Shown here piece after piece: positions 63,801-64,000 of a stretch of 64,000 nt of DNA. The DNA comes from Burkholderiales bacterium. Its GTDB lineage: Bacteria > Pseudomonadota > Gammaproteobacteria > Burkholderiales > SG8-41. The stretch is taken from the NCBI GenBank assembly GCA_036262035.1, contig DATAJS010000028.1, positions 62,001 to 126,000 on the forward strand, in the 5' to 3' direction. The notes below the pieces were generated by a model. That model worked only from the letters and a program-made list of their open reading frames with translations. It was not told the origin of the DNA and did no database searches. The first letter of the stretch is position 1. Each line of letters starts with the position of its first letter. The translations under genes were made by a program, and so were the position numbers.

Positions 63801-64000
63801 CGCATCGACCTGCAACGCGCATGGAGCGCGACGACCTACGAGATGCAGAAGCTGCGCGACAACCCCGAGTGCGCGCAGCAGGAATACGACCGCATCCTCG
63901 ACGCGCAAGACCCGGGCCTGCACGCGCACCTCACCTTCGATCCCGCCGCCGATCTCTCCCTTCCCCTCACCAACAAACCGAAGATCGCCATCCTCCGGGA
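60849..64000 (+). CDS. purL: Phosphoribosylformylglycinamidine synthase, partial at the window end
   Basis: About 1050 residues are present; the frame runs off the right edge. N-terminal part [20 protein letters not shown] and the FGAM-synthase domains, with [38 protein letters not shown] followed by [37 protein letters not shown] and [10 protein letters not shown], are standard for the large single-chain PurL of proteobacteria. The window ends as the glutaminase domain begins (NKPKIAILR). Fourth step of purine synthesis. TAAAAT at 60815-60820 in the spacer is a possible -10. Confidence 0.96.
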   Translation, partial: MSQLIRLRGRAALSSFRLKKLGNALAPVLPGARIAAEFWHFATVTRRLDAAEMQRLERLLTYGPKSAAPDERGTLFLVVPRLGTISPWSSKASDIAQHCGLEAVERIERGVAYRIERADGKPLTDEDARALRPHIHDRMTETVLGSLEDAGKLFAHHDPKPLSTVDVIGGGVKALEVANRDMGLALSEDEIAYLADNFTRMGRNPTDVELMMFAQANSEHCRHKIFNAEWVIDGRAEPNTLFGMIRTTHAKHPQGTVVAYSDNSSVIEGAGIARWYPDAQGEYRYSEELTHILMKVETHNHPTAISPFPGASTGSGGEIRDEGATGRGSKPKAGLTGFTVSNLRIPGFEQPWENDGIGAPSRIASPLAIMIEGPIGGASFNNEFGRPNLTGYFRTFEQSVANEVRGYHKPIMIAGGLGNINATHTAKAALPDGALIIQLGGPAMLIGLGGGAASSMDTGTNEENLDFDSVQRGNAEIERRAQEVIDRCWGLGDGNPILSIHDVGAGGLSNALPELVHSAGRGGRFELRDVPNEEPGMSPMQIWCNEAQERYVLAIPPEQLPVFRAICERERCPFAVVGRATADGRLVVHDRHFDNDPVDMELGVLLGKPPRMRREVSRVRRELPPFELSGLSIGEAAERVLRLPSVADKTFLITIGDRSVGGLTARDQMVGPWQTPVADVAVTAMGYETYLGEAFAMGERTPLAVVNPEASGRMAIGEALTNVAAASIEKIGHVKLSANWMAAAGHEGEDAALYDTVHAVALELCPALGISIPVGKDSLSMKTAWSDEDGRKEVTAPLSLIVSAFAPVTDVRRTSTPQLRTDLGDTVLMLIDLGRGKNRLGGSALAQVYSEVGSEAPDVEDAAALKGFFETLQALKNEDRVLAYHDRSDGGLFVTLAEMMFAGHAGVTIDAHPGLSSGDEAQSLAALFSEELGAVLQVRTQDAETVRAAFERAGLASNVHVIGKPNADDTLRLIAGGKEIYSRARIDLQRAWSATTYEMQKLRDNPECAQQEYDRILDAQDPGLHAHLTFDPAADLSLPLTNKPKIAILR

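Overview
The window is a GC-rich stretch of chromosome from a betaproteobacterium. The evidence is the 16S/23S/5S sequence, an rRNA spacer carrying tRNA-Ile(GAT) and tRNA-Ala(TGC), three solitary periplasmic receptors of the Bug type (typical of Burkholderiales and relatives), and the general gene set. I cannot place it below class level. Gene density is high. Most starts can be fixed from Shine-Dalgarno sequences or from ATGA/TGATG overlaps with the gene upstream.

Layout. 1-6.6 kb, minus strand: a signalling operon (STAS protein, MBL-fold hydrolase, start of a CHASE2 protein), a MAPEG protein, a phosphofructokinase, a DUF423 protein with an M48 peptidase, and a small operon containing an internally deleted thiamine-diphosphate enzyme gene, a metzincin-like protein, a lipoprotein and a PhyH dioxygenase. 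6.7-14.7 kb: mixed catabolic genes (two aldo/keto reductases, a VOC protein, a ketopantoate-reductase relative, an amidohydrolase, two Bug receptors), a response regulator and a histone-H1-like basic protein. 14.9-30 kb: DNA ligase D, a four-domain rhodanese protein, an RhlE helicase, HNH and PHP proteins, YciO, a site-2 protease, TrpS, ScpA/ScpB and a CbbQ/CbbO-type AAA+/VWA pair. 30.1-35.9 kb: a three-gene RND efflux operon (outer-membrane factor, adaptor, pump). 36.3-42 kb: initiator tRNA, a complete rRNA operon with processing stems and antitermination boxes, and a strong terminator. 42-47.5 kb: a YgfX-like protein, two cyclic-di-GMP domain proteins with degenerate motifs, a third Bug receptor and a threonine ammonia-lyase.

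47.5-59.3 kb is the most coherent accessory region, a molybdenum/tungsten island. It holds moeA, a ModE-HTH/periplasmic-binding-domain regulator with tupB-tupC-tupA (tungstate uptake), then msrA, an HTH-only ModE-like protein, xdhC and modA, and facing modA the modB-modC-mobB-moaD-moaE-crcB run. The intergenic regions carry palindromes that look like shared operators: ATGCA-N6-TGCAY twice before the tup regulator and a variant before modB, plus ATATAT-N6-ATATAT between modA and modB. The window ends with nnrD and a truncated purL.

No CRISPR array, complete insertion sequence, prophage or recognisable defence island is present. The unexplained signals are mostly non-coding: several families of inverted, heptad-built or palindromic intergenic repeats, one of which supplies the C-terminal codons of a gene.
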